The notes beneath the pieces were generated by a model that was not told the DNA's origin, ran no database searches, and saw nothing but the letters and a program-made list of their open reading frames with translations. Both the position numbers and the translations under genes were made by a program. DNA of 7,640 nt from Planctomycetota bacterium (GTDB taxonomy: Bacteria > Planctomycetota > Planctomycetia > Planctomycetales > Planctomycetaceae), in the NCBI GenBank assembly GCA_024278285.1, contig JAJRTM010000418.1, forward strand, positions 1-7,640, written 5' to 3'. This document shows positions 6,071 to 7,640 of the stretch, piece by piece (positions within the stretch are counted from its first letter, which is position 1; each line of letters starts with the position of its first letter).

Positions 6071-6733
6071 ATGAAATTATTTTTAGACAGTGCAAAAACA
6101 GACGAAATTGCCCGTGCTTTGGACCTGTGGGATGTGGATGGATTAACGACCAATCCAAAGCACGTGCAGGCATCGGGAAAATCGTTTCGCGTTGCGATTG
6201 AAGAAATCGCAGAGTTGTTCAAGGGAACGGACAAACCGGTCAGCGTGGAAGTCAATCCGCATATCACGGACTGGAAACAGATGGTTTCGGAAGGACTGGA
6301 ACTGAGCAAAATATCGTCCAATTTTGTGATTAAAATCGGAGCCAGTGAAGCCGGCTTCAAGGCGATTCGTGAACTGACTTCGCAAGGAGTCCGATGTAAC
6401 GCAACGTTAATTTTCTCCGTTGCCCAAGCCTGGCATGCGGCTCGATCTGGGGCGGCGTTTATCAGTCCGTTTCTGGGTTGGAAAGAACAGCACGGCGACT
6501 CGGCTTCCTCTTTTGTGTTGGAAGTTCGTACGATGCTTGATAACTTCGGGTACGAAGCGGAAATTATTGCAGCCGCGGTTCGTAATGCCTCACAAATTGG
6601 AGACGCCTCGGTGGATGGCGCCCATTGTATTACGGCAAGCATGGCTGTTTACGAAGAGAGTTTTTGCAACCCGTACACAAACATGGGCGAGAAAGTTTTT
6701 CAAGACGCCTGGGACGCAACACCGCAGTCGTAA
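6071..6733 (+). CDS. Transaldolase/fructose-6-phosphate aldolase-family enzyme
   Basis: A 220-aa class I aldolase or transaldolase of the short (TalC/FSA) subfamily, forming a Schiff base with a ketose and releasing or transferring dihydroxyacetone. The TIM-barrel landmarks are present: D6 in LFLDSA, TTN at 26-28 (TTNPK, where most relatives have TTNPS), E60 in VSVEVN, Schiff-base K88 in FVIKIG, N110-T112 in CNATLIFS, and R171-N172 in VRNASQIGDA. In SPFLGWKEQ (132-140) W137 replaces the Arg of the usual SPFVGR, which contacts substrate phosphate in relatives. A Lys (K138) follows it. D6/E60/K88 form the expected catalytic set. A longer frame from 6002 exists but starts inside a repeat arm; 6071 is preferred because of AAGGA and the family's MKLFLD start. 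The co-directional isomerase and aldehyde dehydrogenase suggest that it splits the isomerised sugar. Reaction and substrate remain inferred. Confidence 0.88.
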   Translation: MKLFLDSAKTDEIARALDLWDVDGLTTNPKHVQASGKSFRVAIEEIAELFKGTDKPVSVEVNPHITDWKQMVSEGLELSKISSNFVIKIGASEAGFKAIRELTSQGVRCNATLIFSVAQAWHAARSGAAFISPFLGWKEQHGDSASSFVLEVRTMLDNFGYEAEIIAAAVRNASQIGDASVDGAHCITASMAVYEESFCNPYTNMGEKVFQDAWDATPQS

Positions 6734-6737
6734 ATAT

Positions 6738-6845
6738 TCAAGGCGAGCCGGGTCAGTGATGACCCTGGTTACTTTCGAGTATAGATTGGCTACCGATAGG
6801 TAACAGCATAGTGACCAGGGGGTTGACACCCCCGGCTCGCCTGAA
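6738..6845. repeat. Cloverleaf-like inverted repeat between transaldolase and threonine-synthase-like gene
   Basis: The outer stem GGCGAGCC (6742-6749) pairs with GGCTCGCC (6834-6841), with TTCA/TGAA extending it outward. Just inside lie two hairpins, GGGTCA-GTGA-TGACCC (6750-6765) and GGGGGT-TGAC-ACCCCC (6818-6833), each with a perfect 6-bp stem. An inner stem TGGTTACT (6766-6773) pairs with AGTGACCA (6810-6817), with one G-U type pair. Together they form a four-way junction around a 36-base central loop. It is not a tRNA: no CCA-proximal acceptor pattern, T-arm motif or anticodon arm of proper size is present. There is no T run, so it is not a standard terminator. Confidence 0.8.
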
Positions 6846-6887
6846 ACGATTCATCATCACTTCATTAAATAAAGAAGACATTAAATA

Positions 6888-7640
6888 ATGCACGCAAACG
6901 AAAATATCACGACACAGCGCCCCACTTTTGTTACACATCTTGAATGCGGCATGGAGGGGGATCGTTACGAAGCGGATCAGTTACACGGACTTTCCAAAGC
7001 GGGCAAACCGTTACTTGTTTGTTACGACATGGAAGGGATTGCAGCGAGTGTCAGTAAAGAGGATCTTGCCAAACGACCGCCAGATTTGTGGCGATATCGC
7101 GAGTTCCTGCCCGTGCGTAAACTCGAAAATGTGATCAGCCTGGGCGAGTCTCACACGCCACTTATTTCGCTGCCGAAACTTCAGGCAGGGGCTGGTGAAT
7201 TGATCGTGAAAGATGAAGGTCGTTTGCCGACCGGTTCCTTCAAGGCACGTGGGTTATGCCTGGCTGTTTCGATGGCCAAAGAAATGGGGATTAAGAAAAT
7301 TGCGATGCCAACCAACGGCAACGCCGGGGCTGCGCTCGCTGCTTATGCAACGCGGGCTGGGATCGAAACGTATGTGTTCTGTCCGGATGATACTCCTGAA
7401 ATTAACGTGCGGGAAATCGCTGCCCAGGGCGCGAAAGTCTGGCGAGTCAATGGATTGATCAACGATTGTGGTCGCATTGTCGGCGAAGGGAAAGAGGCGA
7501 TGGGCTGGTTCGATTTTTCGACATTGAAAGAGCCTTACCGCATCGAAGGAAAAAAGACGATGGGGCTGGAACTGGCGGATCAACTTGGTTGGAAAGTTCC
7601 CGATGTCATTTTCTATCCCACAGGAGGCGGCACCGGTTTA
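6888..7640 (+). CDS. Threonine-synthase-like PLP enzyme (fold type II), 5' part
   Basis: The first 251 residues of a PLP-dependent enzyme of the threonine synthase group, cut off by the window end. Threonine synthase makes threonine from O-phosphohomoserine; relatives deaminate threonine or serine. K119 in PTGSFKARG (114-122) is the PLP Lys, PTNGNAG (141-147) the cofactor and substrate loop, and YPTGGGTG (243-250) the phosphate-binding glycine loop. SLGESHTPL (84-92) is the family's usual lead-in. The N-terminus follows the zinc-ribbon outline of this group (THLECG ... LHGLSKAGKPLLVCYD), but only C20 of the expected Cys set remains, so no zinc should bind. Most well-studied threonine synthases have Asp in GSFKD where this protein has Ala. 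The start at 6888 follows AT-rich sequence with only a weak AGAAGA upstream. It lies 154 bases after the transaldolase in the same direction. Its role in the cluster is unclear; it may simply be a neighbouring biosynthetic gene. Confidence 0.82.
   Translation, partial: MHANENITTQRPTFVTHLECGMEGDRYEADQLHGLSKAGKPLLVCYDMEGIAASVSKEDLAKRPPDLWRYREFLPVRKLENVISLGESHTPLISLPKLQAGAGELIVKDEGRLPTGSFKARGLCLAVSMAKEMGIKKIAMPTNGNAGAALAAYATRAGIETYVFCPDDTPEINVREIAAQGAKVWRVNGLINDCGRIVGEGKEAMGWFDFSTLKEPYRIEGKKTMGLELADQLGWKVPDVIFYPTGGGTGL

Noticed and set aside
6067..6072. TATAAT overlapping the transaldolase ATG
   Set aside because: As a -10 it would start transcription inside the gene; no -35 fits and a ribosome-binding site is present, so it is chance.
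6064..6642. 192-residue minus-strand open frame opposite the transaldolase
   Set aside because: It mirrors the codon structure of the real gene, whose catalytic motifs are intact on the plus strand.
6738..6845. tRNA or rho-independent terminator
   Set aside because: The four-arm fold has the wrong arm sizes and lacks T-arm and anticodon features, and no T run follows either hairpin.
5791..6875. Shared word CATTAAATAAAG near 5794 and 6863
   Set aside because: It is a short AT-rich match with no wider similarity around it.
1735..6887. CRISPR array or insertion sequence
   Set aside because: The repeats are inverted palindromes of several families without regular spacers, and no transposase or cas gene is present.

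Overview
The window most resembles a planctomycete-type bacterium. The evidence is a secreted formylglycine-type sulfatase, a ROK regulator heading a sugar-catabolism cluster, moderate GC, and palindromic repeats in every sizeable intergenic gap. The taxonomic call is an inference from gene content and style; no marker gene is present.

Layout. Positions 1-105 hold the 3' end of an unrecognised plus-strand gene, tail to tail with a minus-strand exported sulfatase (115-1734). The sulfatase is divergent from a plus-strand cluster that fills the rest of the window: a ROK-family transcription regulator (2078-3313), a KduI/IolB-like two-cupin sugar isomerase (3315-4082), a GabD-type aldehyde dehydrogenase (4332-5765), a short transaldolase/fructose-6-phosphate-aldolase family enzyme (6071-6733) and a threonine-synthase-like PLP enzyme that runs off the end (6888-7640). 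The divergent gap 1735-2077 carries a good sigma70-type promoter for each direction. A paired palindromic repeat lies between them, and a dyad overlaps the -10 of the ROK promoter.

How the genes may work together. An isomerase, a DHA-transferring or aldol-cleaving transaldolase and an aldehyde dehydrogenase together suggest a route in which a six-carbon sugar with an unusual C6 group is converted to a ketose, split, and its three-carbon aldehyde half oxidised. This is the logic of the sulfo-TAL route for sulfoquinovose, but it would also fit 6-deoxyhexoses or uronates. The transaldolase has a Trp where most relatives have a phosphate-binding Arg, which hints at a non-phosphate head group. The substrate is not proven by the sequence.

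The other notable content is structural DNA. Gaps 1735-2077, 4083-4331, 5766-6070 and 6734-6887 hold inverted pairs of imperfect palindromes. Three of the families have the tetranucleotide GTAG at the foot of the hairpin, as in REP/REPIN elements moved by TnpA-REP (RAYT) transposases. The arms of the two most complex elements show compensatory base changes. The 5766-6017 island is flanked by a duplicated copy of the last ~43 bases of the aldehyde dehydrogenase gene.
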